This document shows positions 53,325-62,326 of a stretch of 64,000 bases of DNA, piece after piece (the first letter of the stretch is position 1; the number at the start of each line of letters is the position of its first letter). The DNA is from Bacillota bacterium. GTDB lineage: Bacteria > Bacillota > Clostridia > Lachnospirales > Lachnospiraceae. The notes beneath the pieces were generated by a model that made no database searches, was not told the DNA's origin, and saw nothing but the letters and a program-made list of their open reading frames with translations. The translations under genes and the position numbers were made by a program. The stretch covers positions 321,820 through 385,819 of the forward strand of contig CABJAN010000001.1 in the NCBI GenBank assembly GCA_902363515.1. Direction: 5' to 3'.

Positions 53325-54644
53325 TCATCCGATTCCTTTATAAATCAATCCCAGAATAAATACAATAATAGAAAGCGGTACATAAATGTATTTTGCCGCT
53401 GGTTTAAAGAGCTTTGGCAAAGGCTTTTCTCTTCCTGTTTCCAGTTCTTCTTTAATCTTATCAAATCCCAGAATATAGTAAATAGAAATTGCTCCAAGAA
53501 CCGCTCCAAACGGAACTACAATAATGGTAATGAAATCCATCCAGGTACCCACTCTTGCTTCTTCCTCCAGGAATAATCCTACCAGAAGTGTAATACCTCC
53601 GCAAAGCAGCACTGCATGATTTCGTTTCAGTCTGAATTTATGCTGCCAGCTTTCAATTACAGCTTCAAACATATTAATCAAAGAAGTAATTCCCGCAAAA
53701 CATACAGATAAGAAGAAAATCACCGCAAAAACTCTTCCGAATGGCATTTGTTTGAAAATATTCGGAATCGTAATAAACATCAGAGACGGACCTGCTGTTG
53801 GCTCAATTCCAAAGGCAAACACTGCGGGCATAATTGCCAGAGCAGAAAGCATTGCCGCAATGGTATCAAAAACAGCAGTCTGCATGGATGCTTTTGGAAT
53901 ATCTTCTTTCTTGCTCAGATAAGAACCATACACAATCATACCAGAACCTGTGATGGACATAGAGAAAAATGCCTGTCCCATAGCCATAACCCAGGTATCT
54001 ACATTTGCCAGAGCCTCCCATTTGGGTACAAACAAAAATTTATATCCTTCAGAAGCCCCTGGTAAAAATGCAACACGCACTGCCAGAACTGCAAAAAGCA
54101 GGAAAAACAACGGCATTAAGATTTTATTTGCTTTTTCAATCTGCGTAGCAGCTCCAAGCAAAAGCACCAATACGGTAATGGCAATTACAATCACATGGAA
54201 TGGCACATTTCCCATCCATTTTGTCACTTCTCCAAAATACTGTGCAGAATCCTGTTCCAACACCGTATTAGTTACAGAACCTATTAAAAAGCGGACCACC
54301 CAGCCAATAATAACAGAATAGCCAATGGCAATTCCCAAAGAACCAAGAAGGGGAATCCATCCTAAAATCTTTCCCGCGGTTCCCATGTTTCTGGATTCCC
54401 AGCAATGTACATAGGAACCAAGGGTTCCTGTTCCAACTCTACGCCCAATAGCAAATTCTGCTGATAATCCTACGAATCCAAATAATGCAATAAAGAAAAT
54501 ATACGGAATTAAAAACGCAGCGCCTCCGTACTCTCCTAAACGGTAAGGAAACATCCAGATATTTCCCAGACCTACGGCTGAACCTACACAGGCCAGTACA
54601 AAGCCAAAGGAGCTGGTAAAACTCCCGTTTTTATGCTTGCTCAT
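53325..54644 (-). CDS. Sodium:neurotransmitter symporter (NSS/LeuT) family transporter
   Basis: 439 residues with 11-12 predicted helices. The family opening SSFGFVLACVGSAVGLGNIWMFPYRLGEYGGAAFLIPY includes the unwound helix-1 site and Na+ site residues. It imports an amino acid with sodium. The second ATG (54644) is preferred because GGGAGG lies 6 bases upstream. A good promoter lies 47 bases upstream. Bacterial members often prefer tryptophan, tyrosine or leucine, which is not resolved here. Confidence 0.93.
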   Translation of the reverse strand: MSKHKNGSFTSSFGFVLACVGSAVGLGNIWMFPYRLGEYGGAAFLIPYIFFIALFGFVGLSAEFAIGRRVGTGTLGSYVHCWESRNMGTAGKILGWIPLLGSLGIAIGYSVIIGWVVRFLIGSVTNTVLEQDSAQYFGEVTKWMGNVPFHVIVIAITVLVLLLGAATQIEKANKILMPLFFLLFAVLAVRVAFLPGASEGYKFLFVPKWEALANVDTWVMAMGQAFFSMSITGSGMIVYGSYLSKKEDIPKASMQTAVFDTIAAMLSALAIMPAVFAFGIEPTAGPSLMFITIPNIFKQMPFGRVFAVIFFLSVCFAGITSLINMFEAVIESWQHKFRLKRNHAVLLCGGITLLVGLFLEEEARVGTWMDFITIIVVPFGAVLGAISIYYILGFDKIKEELETGREKPLPKLFKPAAKYIYVPLSIIVFILGLIYKGIG

Positions 54645-54690
54645 AATCATCCTCCCTTTTTTGATTTAAACCTTTGAACTACGTCCCTTT

Positions 54691-54719
54691 AATGTATCAA
54701 AGAAACAAAGAAAAGTCAA
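54691..54719 (-). promoter_or_regulatory. Promoter of the NSS transporter gene
   Basis: On the minus strand: -35 TTGACT (54719-54714), 17-base spacer, -10 TACATT (54696-54691). Confidence 0.65.
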
Positions 54720-54737
54720 CAATTTGCCCGGGATTTC

Positions 54738-54767
54738 TTTACAATTTCTACTTCTGTATTTTATAAT
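54738..54767 (+). promoter_or_regulatory. Promoter of the TRIC/YadS gene
   Basis: -35 TTTACA (54738-54743), 18-base spacer, -10 TATAAT (54762-54767), divergent from the NSS promoter. Confidence 0.6.
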
Positions 54768-54834
54768 AGGAATGTGCAGTGCAAATTTTATCTGCATGTA
54801 TGAATTTTGAAAGAAATGGGGAATATTTTACAAC

Positions 54835-55473
54835 ATGGAAACATTTATCTTTGTCCTTGAAATCATCGGTACCATTGCCTTTGCCTCCTCCGGCGCCATG
54901 GTCGCTATTGAGAAAAAAATGGATATTTTCGGAGTCAATATCCTGGGGGCTACTACTGCGGTAGGCGGAGGAATTATGCGTGATATCATCCTGGGCTTAA
55001 CTCCTCCTACTGCCTTTGCCAAGCCTGTTTATATCCTGTTTGCAGTTGCGACTTCTACGCTGCTGTTCTTTATTGTATATATTAATCCTGATATCATTCA
55101 CTCCAAAATCAAATGTAAATACTATGACCGAATCATGCTCTGGTGTGACACTGTGGGTCTTGGTATTTTCACTGTACTGGGTGTTCAGACAGCATCCAAG
55201 TTTGTCCGGGAAAATATGTTTTTCTTTGTCTTTATCGGTGTTCTGACCGGTGTGGGAGGCGGTGTTCTTCGAGACATTATGGCAAGAGAAACCCCTTATA
55301 TTCTAGTAAAACAGATTTATGCCTGCGCCTCCATTGTAGGTGGAATTGTCTTTGTTCTCTGTCAGAAAACCAGCATGACAAATATGACCGCCATGCTGAT
55401 TGGAATGGCAGTTACTGTGATTATCCGTTCCCTGGCTGCACATTATGACTGGAATCTTTTGCGGATTCATTGA
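54835..55473 (+). CDS. TRIC-type/YadS family membrane channel
   Basis: 212 residues with seven predicted helices arranged as two repeats with G-x-G-G-G signatures: TTAVGGGIMRDIILG in the first and LTGVGGGVLRDIMAR in the second. This duplicated pattern defines the YadS/UPF0126 family, prokaryotic TRIC potassium channels; some members are linked with glycine transport. It is the first gene of a short plus-strand run with yqeY, though yqeY has its own promoter. Confidence 0.9.
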   Translation: METFIFVLEIIGTIAFASSGAMVAIEKKMDIFGVNILGATTAVGGGIMRDIILGLTPPTAFAKPVYILFAVATSTLLFFIVYINPDIIHSKIKCKYYDRIMLWCDTVGLGIFTVLGVQTASKFVRENMFFFVFIGVLTGVGGGVLRDIMARETPYILVKQIYACASIVGGIVFVLCQKTSMTNMTAMLIGMAVTVIIRSLAAHYDWNLLRIH

Positions 55474-55497
55474 CTACGCACAAAATCATGCTATACT
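55470..55497 (+). promoter_or_regulatory. Promoter of yqeY
   Basis: -35 TTGACT (55470-55475), 16-base spacer, -10 TATACT (55492-55497). The -35 overlaps the TRIC stop codon. Confidence 0.55.
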
Positions 55498-55555
55498 GAA
55501 ACGTGTAATCACATGCAGACAACAATTTATATTATAAAAAGGAGATGTTTCAACA

Positions 55556-56002
55556 ATGAGCAAAATTGATGAAGTCAGAAAAGCTATGGTAGAGGCCATG
55601 AAGGCTGGAAATAAAGAACGAAAAGAATCTCTTTCCATGCTTTTGTCTGCCCTGAAAAACAAGGCAATTGACAAACGGGAAGACCTTACAGAAGCAGAAG
55701 AGAATGAAGTTGTTTTAAAGGAAATCAAACAGACAAAAGAAACCTTAGAAATGACACCTGCTGACAGAGAAGATCTGGTAAATGAATGCAAAAATCGCAT
55801 TTCTGTATATGAAGAATTTGCACCTAAAATGCTGGGAGAAGAAGAAATCAAAGAAGTCATCCAAGGCGTCTTGGCAGAACTTGGAATCGATGCCCCAACC
55901 GGAAAAGATAAGGGAAAAATTATGAAAAACCTCATGCCAAAGGTGAAAGGCATTGCCGATGGTAAACTGGTAAATCAGGTGCTTGCTGGAATGATGCAGT
56001 AA
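55556..56002 (+). CDS. yqeY: GatB/YqeY domain protein
   Basis: 148 residues, all-helical, resembling the tail domain of GatB: KIDEVRKAMVEAMKAGNKERKESLSMLLSALKNKAIDKR and MPKVKGIADGKLVNQVLAGM. The stand-alone YqeY proteins are thought to bind tRNA but their role is unsettled. AAAGGAGATGTTTCAACA precedes the ATG. A GC-rich terminator follows. Confidence 0.92.
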   Translation: MSKIDEVRKAMVEAMKAGNKERKESLSMLLSALKNKAIDKREDLTEAEENEVVLKEIKQTKETLEMTPADREDLVNECKNRISVYEEFAPKMLGEEEIKEVIQGVLAELGIDAPTGKDKGKIMKNLMPKVKGIADGKLVNQVLAGMMQ

Positions 56003-56041
56003 AATACCCCCATTAAATTTTTTCTGCAAAGTTCCTTTTAA

Positions 56042-56079
56042 GGGGGCATGGCTGCCTTTCAGTGTCATTCCATGCCCCC
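56042..56079. terminator. GC-rich terminator between yqeY and the S41 genes
   Basis: A perfect 10-bp stem GGGGGCATGG (56042-56051) with CCATGCCCCC (56070-56079) and an 18-base loop lies between convergent genes. A short T run lies beyond it on the minus strand (TTTTAAAAGG side) and an A/T-rich run on the plus strand. Confidence 0.7.
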
Positions 56080-56125
56080 TGTCAGGGTAAAAAGTCTCCA
56101 CAATATGGGATTTTTATCCTGTATG

Positions 56126-57511
56126 TTATTTACAATTCTTCTCCACATACTTTACAATCCGTTCCTCCGCTTCTCCGGCTGGCACCCAGATGTCGGGATA
56201 GAATCCACGGAATTCTTCCATATAACCTTCGTCCTCTGGAAATAAGCTTACCTTTCCTGAACCGATATCTACCTGACATGCACTGTTCGGTAAAGAAATT
56301 TTTGAGGTCATCCCTATGATTCCTCCCAATGTGTTTTCTCCTACAATCAAGACATTTTCCACATTATAGGCTAAATCCAGTAACCACTCAGAGGAAGATG
56401 CCGAATATTTTCCCACAAGAATTATCAGCAGTGTATCATTTTCAACCCAGGTTTCTTCTGTATCTGCATGCTTCGTCTTTCTCCCCTCTTTTGTATCTAT
56501 TACGGTTTTGTGTCCTGAAACAACCTCTCCCGTATACCGCTCCATCCATTCTCCCGGAATATCTCCATCTCCGCCAGTATTAGAACGCAAGTCTAAAATA
56601 GATACCGGCGCCTCCCTTAATTTCTTTGCCCCTGTAAGAATTGAATTTTTATACTTTTCATCAAACATATTAAATTGGAACACCGGAATTTCTCCGTCTT
56701 CCCAAACACGAGCCACCTTATTTTTCTCTGGATGCTCTATATCCATCTCCGTATACATCTGATATGGCTCTGCCTCTAATTCTTCATCTCCATTGGTATA
56801 ATGTACGATTAATGTCTCATCACAAGTCTGAGGTGTCTCAAGCGCATCCCAGAAGTCACAGTCCTTTAATAAAACAGGATAATATACCAGTTCTCCCTCT
56901 TTGGAAAGAGAGCGCTTCATGATTTCATCCAGATTTTCGTATCCCTCTACAGACTTCACCTGTTTCCCATCTGTATTCTGATATCCGTTTCTTGTTTTTT
57001 GAAAAGCGGTTTCTCTGAAAAAAAATGGAGTTTTCACAGGATTGGTGCGCTGCATATTAATGCCAAAATGTGCATCTTTAACAAACTTTAATTCCTGGAG
57101 CAAAAGCTGTTCAAAATCCTCTGATTTTACGGACTCCTGCTTCTGTAATTCTTCCTTTATTTTCTCCTCTGCTACGTCAAATACCTTGGCGCCGCCAAAA
57201 TATTCATAAGGTCCATAACAATCATGGAACGCATCGAATAAATAGGTCACATCCTCTATTGCCTGTTGCTGCGTCAACATCTTTTCTGGGTCATATTTTT
57301 CCTGAGTATGATTCAAATAATATTGATTCCTCTGATTATAATCCACCAAATCCCCTATGTAGTCTGAAATATTGACATCCACTGACTCTACTGCCTGATG
57401 TTTGGCATTCACTTCTTCCATTAATTCTTCAAAAGTAAGATTTTCTACAGAAGAGCACCCTGAAAGGCACAGAATGGAAAGGCTTAAAATAGCACATAAT
57501 TTTTTCTTCAT
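56126..57511 (-). CDS. S41-type peptidase lipoprotein, copy A
   Basis: 461 residues. Lipoprotein signal with lipobox LSGC (Cys19), so it is anchored outside the cell. The S41 core shows a DAHF motif (His148), the oxyanion-loop motif ILDLRSNTGGDG, and the nucleophile region GKYSASSSEW (Ser372 predicted). The Lys expected in C-terminal-processing peptidases (GKG after the Ser) is replaced by Gly in GENTLGGIIG, so a Ser-His mechanism as in the tricorn/S41B branch is more likely. It is the last of three tandem copies, 12 bases after copy B, downstream of the RiPP genes. It may trim the exported peptide. Confidence 0.85.
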   Translation of the reverse strand: MKKKLCAILSLSILCLSGCSSVENLTFEELMEEVNAKHQAVESVDVNISDYIGDLVDYNQRNQYYLNHTQEKYDPEKMLTQQQAIEDVTYLFDAFHDCYGPYEYFGGAKVFDVAEEKIKEELQKQESVKSEDFEQLLLQELKFVKDAHFGINMQRTNPVKTPFFFRETAFQKTRNGYQNTDGKQVKSVEGYENLDEIMKRSLSKEGELVYYPVLLKDCDFWDALETPQTCDETLIVHYTNGDEELEAEPYQMYTEMDIEHPEKNKVARVWEDGEIPVFQFNMFDEKYKNSILTGAKKLREAPVSILDLRSNTGGDGDIPGEWMERYTGEVVSGHKTVIDTKEGRKTKHADTEETWVENDTLLIILVGKYSASSSEWLLDLAYNVENVLIVGENTLGGIIGMTSKISLPNSACQVDIGSGKVSLFPEDEGYMEEFRGFYPDIWVPAGEAEERIVKYVEKNCK

Positions 57512-57523
57512 ATCCGTTTTCCC

Positions 57524-58906
57524 CTAGTCTACATTTTTCTCTAAATACTTCACAATGAGTTCCTCCGCTTCCTCTGCCGGCACCCATATGTCTGGACAGA
57601 AACCACGTAGTTCCTGGAAATACTCCTCATCTTGGGGAAATGCCATGAACCCTCCGCTTCCCATGAAAATCTGACACAAACTATTCGGTAAAGAAACAGT
57701 TCCTCCTCCATTGCCTATACAAGCTCCATATGTATTCTCTCCCACTATTAAAACATTCTCCACATTATAGGCATAATCCAAAAGCCATTCTGCAGCAGAC
57801 ATGGTAAATTTCCCTGTAAGGATTATCAAACGGTTATCATGTTCAATCCACTCATCTTCCGCAAAGGACATTCTTTGCCCTTTCCATGTATCAATCCAAC
57901 ATGTATTTCTTGGAACCTTATCTGCTGTATATCTATTAATCCATTGTGACGCTATGATACCATTCCCTCCCATGTTAGAACGTAAATCCAAAATAGATAT
58001 AGGCGCTTTTTTTAATGTCTCTGCTCCTTCTAATGTTTCTTTTAGATAGGCATTGTCAAACGTATTAAACTGAAAAACCGGAATTTCTCCATATTTGCGG
58101 GAAGCAATCATCTGACCTCCCGGCTCTCTTAGAGATGGGTCTACATACATTTCATAAGATTCTGCTTTTAATTCCTGGGTTTTCCCATTAGTATAATGAA
58201 TGGTCAAAGTTTCATCACAAGTCTGTGGCTCTTTGAGAACTTCCCAAAAATCACCGTCTTTTAATAGAACAGGATAATATACCAAGTCACCTTCTGGAGA
58301 AATCGAACGTTTCATCAATGCATCCATATCTTCATATCCTTCTATAGATTCCACAACTTCTCCCTCTGTTGTCTCATATCCTTTTCCGGTTTTCTGAAAA
58401 GCAACTTCCCGGAAGAAAAAAGGCATTTTTATTTTACATAACATACTTTTATTAATGTTGAAATGACCATCCTGAATAAAATTTAACTCTTCCAAAAGGA
58501 TTTCTTCCAACTCTGCTACTGTTAAATTTTCATAAGTCTGCAATTCATTTTTTACTTCCTGTTCTCTGGCATCAAATACCTTTGCACCACCCATACTTTC
58601 ATATGGTCCATAACAATCATAAAGCATATCAAAAAGGAAATCCACGTCTTCTACTGCGTCTTCCCTGGTCAGTATTTTCTCCGGGTTATACTCCTCTGTC
58701 TTCTTCCCATAGTTCTTAAAACTTTCCTTTAACGTTTTCACGTCCTTTTCATATTTTGAAATATCATCCAAAGTCACCTGTTCCACAGCCTGATGTTTGG
58801 CATTCACCTCTTCCATCAGTTCCTCAAAGGTCAGATTTTCTGCTGAAGAACACCCTGTGAGACACAACATAGAAAGACTTAACATAATACATAATTTTTT
58901 CTTCAT
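57524..58906 (-). CDS. S41-type peptidase lipoprotein, copy B
   Basis: 460 residues, lipobox LTGC (Cys19). It shares the strongly conserved LTFEELMEEVNAKHQAVE segment with copies A and C, but is the most diverged of the three (residues 43-75 and 250-275 especially). DGHF (His148) and LDLRSNMGGNG are kept. The nucleophile region reads GKFTMSAAEW with Ser370; the preceding Ser-Ala of the other copies is Thr-Met. The position of the usual Lys is Ala (GENTYGACIG). TAGGGGAAAACGGATATG joins it to copy A, a repeat of the junction between C and B. Confidence 0.85.
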   Translation of the reverse strand: MKKKLCIMLSLSMLCLTGCSSAENLTFEELMEEVNAKHQAVEQVTLDDISKYEKDVKTLKESFKNYGKKTEEYNPEKILTREDAVEDVDFLFDMLYDCYGPYESMGGAKVFDAREQEVKNELQTYENLTVAELEEILLEELNFIQDGHFNINKSMLCKIKMPFFFREVAFQKTGKGYETTEGEVVESIEGYEDMDALMKRSISPEGDLVYYPVLLKDGDFWEVLKEPQTCDETLTIHYTNGKTQELKAESYEMYVDPSLREPGGQMIASRKYGEIPVFQFNTFDNAYLKETLEGAETLKKAPISILDLRSNMGGNGIIASQWINRYTADKVPRNTCWIDTWKGQRMSFAEDEWIEHDNRLIILTGKFTMSAAEWLLDYAYNVENVLIVGENTYGACIGNGGGTVSLPNSLCQIFMGSGGFMAFPQDEEYFQELRGFCPDIWVPAEEAEELIVKYLEKNVD

Positions 58907-58918
58907 ATCCGTTTTCCT

Positions 58919-60304
58919 CTAGTCTACATTTTGCTCTAAATACTTCACAATAAGTTCCTCTGCTTCCCCGGCTGGCACCCAGATGTCTGGATAAATCCCT
59001 CGCAGTTCCTCCATATACCCTTCTTCCTCTGGAAATAAATTAAGAAGTCCCCCTCCTATATCTATCTGGCAGGCACTATTCGGCAAGAACATATTTGAAG
59101 TGCCTCCTATTACACATCCTGACGTATTTTCCCCTACAATCAAAATATTCTCCACATTATAAGCATAGTCTAATAGCCACTCAGAAGCGGATGCTGAATA
59201 TTTTCCCACAAGAATAATCAACAATTTGTCATTTTCAATCCAATCTTCTTCGGAATCGGAATCTATCATTTGATTTTTTGTGTTAATGCTAGTTCTATGT
59301 CCTAGAACCTGGCTATTTGTATATCGGTTTATCCATTCACTCCCTATACTGCTATCCCCACCACTATTAGAACGTAAATCTAAAATGGACACTGGTGCCT
59401 CTCTCAATGTCCTTGCCCCTGTAAGAATCGAATTTTTATACTTTTCATCAAAAGCATTAAATTGAAACACTGGAATTTCTCCATCTTCCCAGACACGAAC
59501 TATCTTATTTTTTTCATAATTCTCCATGTCCATTTCTGTATACATCTGATACGGTTCTGCCGCTAATTCTTCGGACTCTCCATTTATATAGTGTATGGTC
59601 AAGGTCTCATCACAAGTTTGAGGTGTTTCAAGCGCATCCCAGAGGTCACAGTCTTTCAATAAAACAGGATAATATACCAGTTCCCCCTCTCTAGAAAGAG
59701 AACGTTTCATGATTTCATCCAGATTTTCGTACCCTTCTATGGACTTCACCTGCTCCCCATCTATAGTTTGATATCCTCCTTCCGTTTTTTGAAAAGCTGT
59801 TTCTCTGAAAAAGAAAGGAACCTTGGTGGGATTAGGAAATTTCATGTTAATTTTAAAATGTGCATCTTTCACAAATCTTAACTGCTGCAGCAAAATCTCC
59901 TCAAAATCCTCTGATTTTATGGATTCCTGCTTCTGTAATTCTCCCCTTATTTTCTCCTCCGCTTCATCAAAAACCTTGGCACCTCCAAAATATTCATAAG
60001 GTCCATAGCAATCATGAAACGCATCAAATAAATAGGTCACATCCTCCATTGCCTGTTGTTGTGTCAGCACCTCTTCCGGGTCATATTTTTCCTGGGTGCT
60101 ATTCAAATAGTATTGATTTCTCTGTTCATCATCTACCAAATCCCCTATGTAGTCTGAAATATCGGCATCCACTGCCTCTACTTCCTGATGTTTGGCATTC
60201 ACCTCTTCCATCAGTTCTTCAAAAGTAATATTTTCTACAGAAGAACATCCTGTGAGACACAAAATGGAAAGGCTTAAAAACAAACATAAACTTTTCTTCA
60301 ACAT
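58919..60304 (-). CDS. S41-type peptidase lipoprotein, copy C
   Basis: 461 residues from the ATG at 60304 (a GTG one codon earlier is also in frame; AAGGAAG lies upstream of both). Lipobox LTGC (Cys20). DAHF (His149), LDLRSNSGGDS and nucleophile region GKYSASASEW are present; the usual Lys is Cys (GENTSGCVIG). It is close to copy A over most of its length, including IGDLVDDEQRNQYYL and TQEKYDPEEVLTQQQA. It is the first gene after the second leader hairpin and so probably starts its own transcription unit. Confidence 0.85.
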   Translation of the reverse strand: MLKKSLCLFLSLSILCLTGCSSVENITFEELMEEVNAKHQEVEAVDADISDYIGDLVDDEQRNQYYLNSTQEKYDPEEVLTQQQAMEDVTYLFDAFHDCYGPYEYFGGAKVFDEAEEKIRGELQKQESIKSEDFEEILLQQLRFVKDAHFKINMKFPNPTKVPFFFRETAFQKTEGGYQTIDGEQVKSIEGYENLDEIMKRSLSREGELVYYPVLLKDCDLWDALETPQTCDETLTIHYINGESEELAAEPYQMYTEMDMENYEKNKIVRVWEDGEIPVFQFNAFDEKYKNSILTGARTLREAPVSILDLRSNSGGDSSIGSEWINRYTNSQVLGHRTSINTKNQMIDSDSEEDWIENDKLLIILVGKYSASASEWLLDYAYNVENILIVGENTSGCVIGGTSNMFLPNSACQIDIGGGLLNLFPEEEGYMEELRGIYPDIWVPAGEAEELIVKYLEQNVD

Positions 60305-60339
60305 CACTCTTCACTTCCTTAATTGTACTATTTGCAGAT

Positions 60340-60427
60340 ACATTATTTCTTTTTAGTTTATCACAACACAGTAAAAAAGAACATGATATTTCACGCAATT
60401 TTAGCAAATGTAAAATACCATGCTCTT
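60340..60427 (-). promoter_or_regulatory. Leader hairpin element, copy 2 (upstream of the S41 genes)
   Basis: The stem at 60377-60427, read on the minus strand, has arms AAGAGCATGGTATTTTACA and a 3' arm ending in CATGTTC followed by TTTTTT; then comes TGTTGTGATAAACTAAAAAG. The whole block aligns with the leader of the radical SAM gene (63740-63834), including the shared core TTGCGTGAAAT and the TAAACT motif about 15 bases after the T tract. It also directly follows the ABC transporter stop codon, so it may double as that gene's terminator. Confidence 0.7.
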
Positions 60428-62045
60428 AAATAATCGTTTCATTTTCTTTCTTAAACTGTTGAATATCTATAATCATATCACACTTTTTTAAAACATACGG
60501 ATCATGGGATATCAGCAGAACAACCGCTTTCTCTTTCTTCTCATGCAGAAATCCTATCAACTGATTGATACTTTCTTTATCTAGTGCCGAAGTTGGTTCA
60601 TCAAGTAAAACTACGCTACTCTCTTTGCTCAAAGCTCTGATAATTGATAATTTCTGCTTTTCCCCACCTGAAAAATTAGCACCATTTTCATTCATATATT
60701 TATTAAGCATATATTCAATGTCAAATATTTTAATCAACTTCTCTTGGTTATGAAGTATCTTTTCATTCATTTCTATTCCAAACTGTAGGTAATCCCTCAC
60801 AGACATATTAAACAATACAGGATCTTGCTCAAGATATGAAAGCTTGGTTCTGCGCATTTGATACATATTCAGTTTTGAAAGCTTCACATCACCATAAAAA
60901 ATCTCACCTGAATATTCCCCTGAGAACAGCCCCATGATTGCATTTAATAAAGTTGTTTTTCCTCCCCCATTCTGTCCACAAATACCATAAATTTTACCAG
61001 CATAAAATTCATAGCTACAATTTTTCAGAATACTTTGTTCTCCATATTGAACCGATAAATTTTTTACAACTATCTTATGAACATTATCAAGTACCGTATT
61101 TCCAATTTCTTCTTTTGGTTCATCCATTATTTTCTTTATTCTCTGAAAAGAAACTTTTGTATCCTGATAAGTACCAGCAAGCCCTAAGAAAAAAGAAACC
61201 GACTGAATAATCATATTAAAATATGTATTAATAATGGAAAAATATCCTATACTGAGTTCTCCTACGCTTACTTTATATCCGCCAATTCCTACAATGCAAA
61301 GATAAGCAATGATAATTACAAACTGATTCAGATTCATGAAAATATAATCCACACTTACAGAATGCAGTGCAGCATATATCATTTTCTGAAAAGATTCTTC
61401 CAGCCTTTTTTCCATTTCATGATTTAAAACATTTCTTTTGATATAAGAAAGCTTTGTAATTTGTTCCGAATAACGTGAAAAATACTCATTGGATTTTTGT
61501 TTTGCTTGTGCCTTGGCTTCATACATCTTTCTTTTATTTATTACAAACGTAAGAACATAAAACGGAATAAGCAAAAGAATAATAATACTCAATATTCTAT
61601 CTGCCCGAAATACAATCACCGCACTCATAATAACAGTAGCAACCTGAAGAAAGAAATTAACTACATTAGACGTAAAAAATCCAACTATGGTATTGGTATC
61701 TTTATTAATCTGGTCTATATAATAAGCGCTGTCAATGTTACTATAGTTTCTATAGTCTGAACAAAACATTTTTTGAAAAATACCATTACTAAATTGATAC
61801 ACCATTTTGTAATTTAACTTCGTAGAAACAACAGCCTGTAAATAACGGAATAACATCTGTATGAAATTCGTTGCTGCAATCACAATGACAAACAGTACAA
61901 AAATATTTATTTCCATTCCACTTACTAAATGGTCAATGTAAAGTCCGGAAAGATAGGGCATAAAAATATTTATGATCCATAATGTGAAAACTACAAAAAT
62001 ATATTGTATAATTAATTTGCGTTGCTGCTTTATAATGAAAGACAT
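60426..62045 (-). CDS. ABC exporter of the RiPP locus (fused TMD-NBD, no peptidase domain)
   Basis: 539 residues. Six predicted helices in residues 1-300, then an ATPase domain with Walker A CGQNGGGKTTLLNA, the signature NFSGGEKQKLSIIRAL, Walker B VVLLDEPTSALD and the switch LLISHD. It has no N-terminal C39 peptidase, so leader removal must be done elsewhere. It would work as a homodimer and is placed 85 bases after the Cys-rich peptide. It is the likely exporter of the modified peptide, possibly also giving immunity. AGGAGAGATT precedes the ATG. Confidence 0.88.
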   Translation of the reverse strand: MSFIIKQQRKLIIQYIFVVFTLWIINIFMPYLSGLYIDHLVSGMEINIFVLFVIVIAATNFIQMLFRYLQAVVSTKLNYKMVYQFSNGIFQKMFCSDYRNYSNIDSAYYIDQINKDTNTIVGFFTSNVVNFFLQVATVIMSAVIVFRADRILSIIILLLIPFYVLTFVINKRKMYEAKAQAKQKSNEYFSRYSEQITKLSYIKRNVLNHEMEKRLEESFQKMIYAALHSVSVDYIFMNLNQFVIIIAYLCIVGIGGYKVSVGELSIGYFSIINTYFNMIIQSVSFFLGLAGTYQDTKVSFQRIKKIMDEPKEEIGNTVLDNVHKIVVKNLSVQYGEQSILKNCSYEFYAGKIYGICGQNGGGKTTLLNAIMGLFSGEYSGEIFYGDVKLSKLNMYQMRRTKLSYLEQDPVLFNMSVRDYLQFGIEMNEKILHNQEKLIKIFDIEYMLNKYMNENGANFSGGEKQKLSIIRALSKESSVVLLDEPTSALDKESINQLIGFLHEKKEKAVVLLISHDPYVLKKCDMIIDIQQFKKENETII

Positions 62046-62088
62046 AATCTCTCCTAAATAAAATCAATGACATTGGTATTGACATATT

Positions 62089-62122
62089 GGAAAAGAAGGC
62101 AGCAGAACGCTGTCTTCTTTCC
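62089..62122 (-). terminator. Hairpin between precursor peptide and exporter genes
   Basis: GGAAAAGAAGGCAGC pairs with GCTGTCTTCTTTCC around a 5-base loop, a near-perfect stem of about 14 bp. There is no T tract after it on the minus strand, so it is more likely a processing or 3' stabilising stem that favours the short precursor transcript over the downstream transporter. Confidence 0.5.
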
Positions 62123-62129
62123 ATAAAAA

Positions 62130-62300
62130 CTACCCAATACGTATTATACAATCATTCTCATTTACAACACAATCTACATTTGCATCTACTCTACACCAAT
62201 CTGCGCATAGTGTTGCACAACGTACTGAACAATATGTATCCTGTGGACATTCATCACATCCTCGCGGCATAATAGTGCCTGGTGAAACTAAAATTTCCAT
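62130..62300 (-). CDS. Cys-rich RiPP precursor peptide, 56 aa
   Basis: 56 residues with eight Cys (15, 18, 24, 28, 32, 36, 44, 51). A short N-terminal region MEILVSPGTIMPRG precedes the Cys-rich core. Cys24, 28, 32 and 36 are spaced exactly four apart (C-x3-C-x3-C-x3-C), with an acidic/Asn-rich tail after Cys36. There is no GG or other obvious leader cleavage site. AGAAGGAGGAAATCAA precedes the ATG. It lies between a radical SAM/SPASM maturase and an ABC exporter, the standard place of a RiPP substrate. It recalls the Clo7bot-type Cys-rich peptides, a tentative resemblance only. Confidence 0.82.
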   Translation of the reverse strand: MEILVSPGTIMPRGCDECPQDTYCSVRCATLCADWCRVDANVDCVVNENDCIIRIG

Positions 62301-62326
62301 TTGATTTCCTCCTTCTATTTTGGATT

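Noticed and set aside
61933..62151. 72-codon minus-strand frame between the Cys-rich peptide and the exporter
   Set aside because: It overlaps the starts and ends of better supported genes in other frames, has no ribosome site, and covers the intergenic hairpin.
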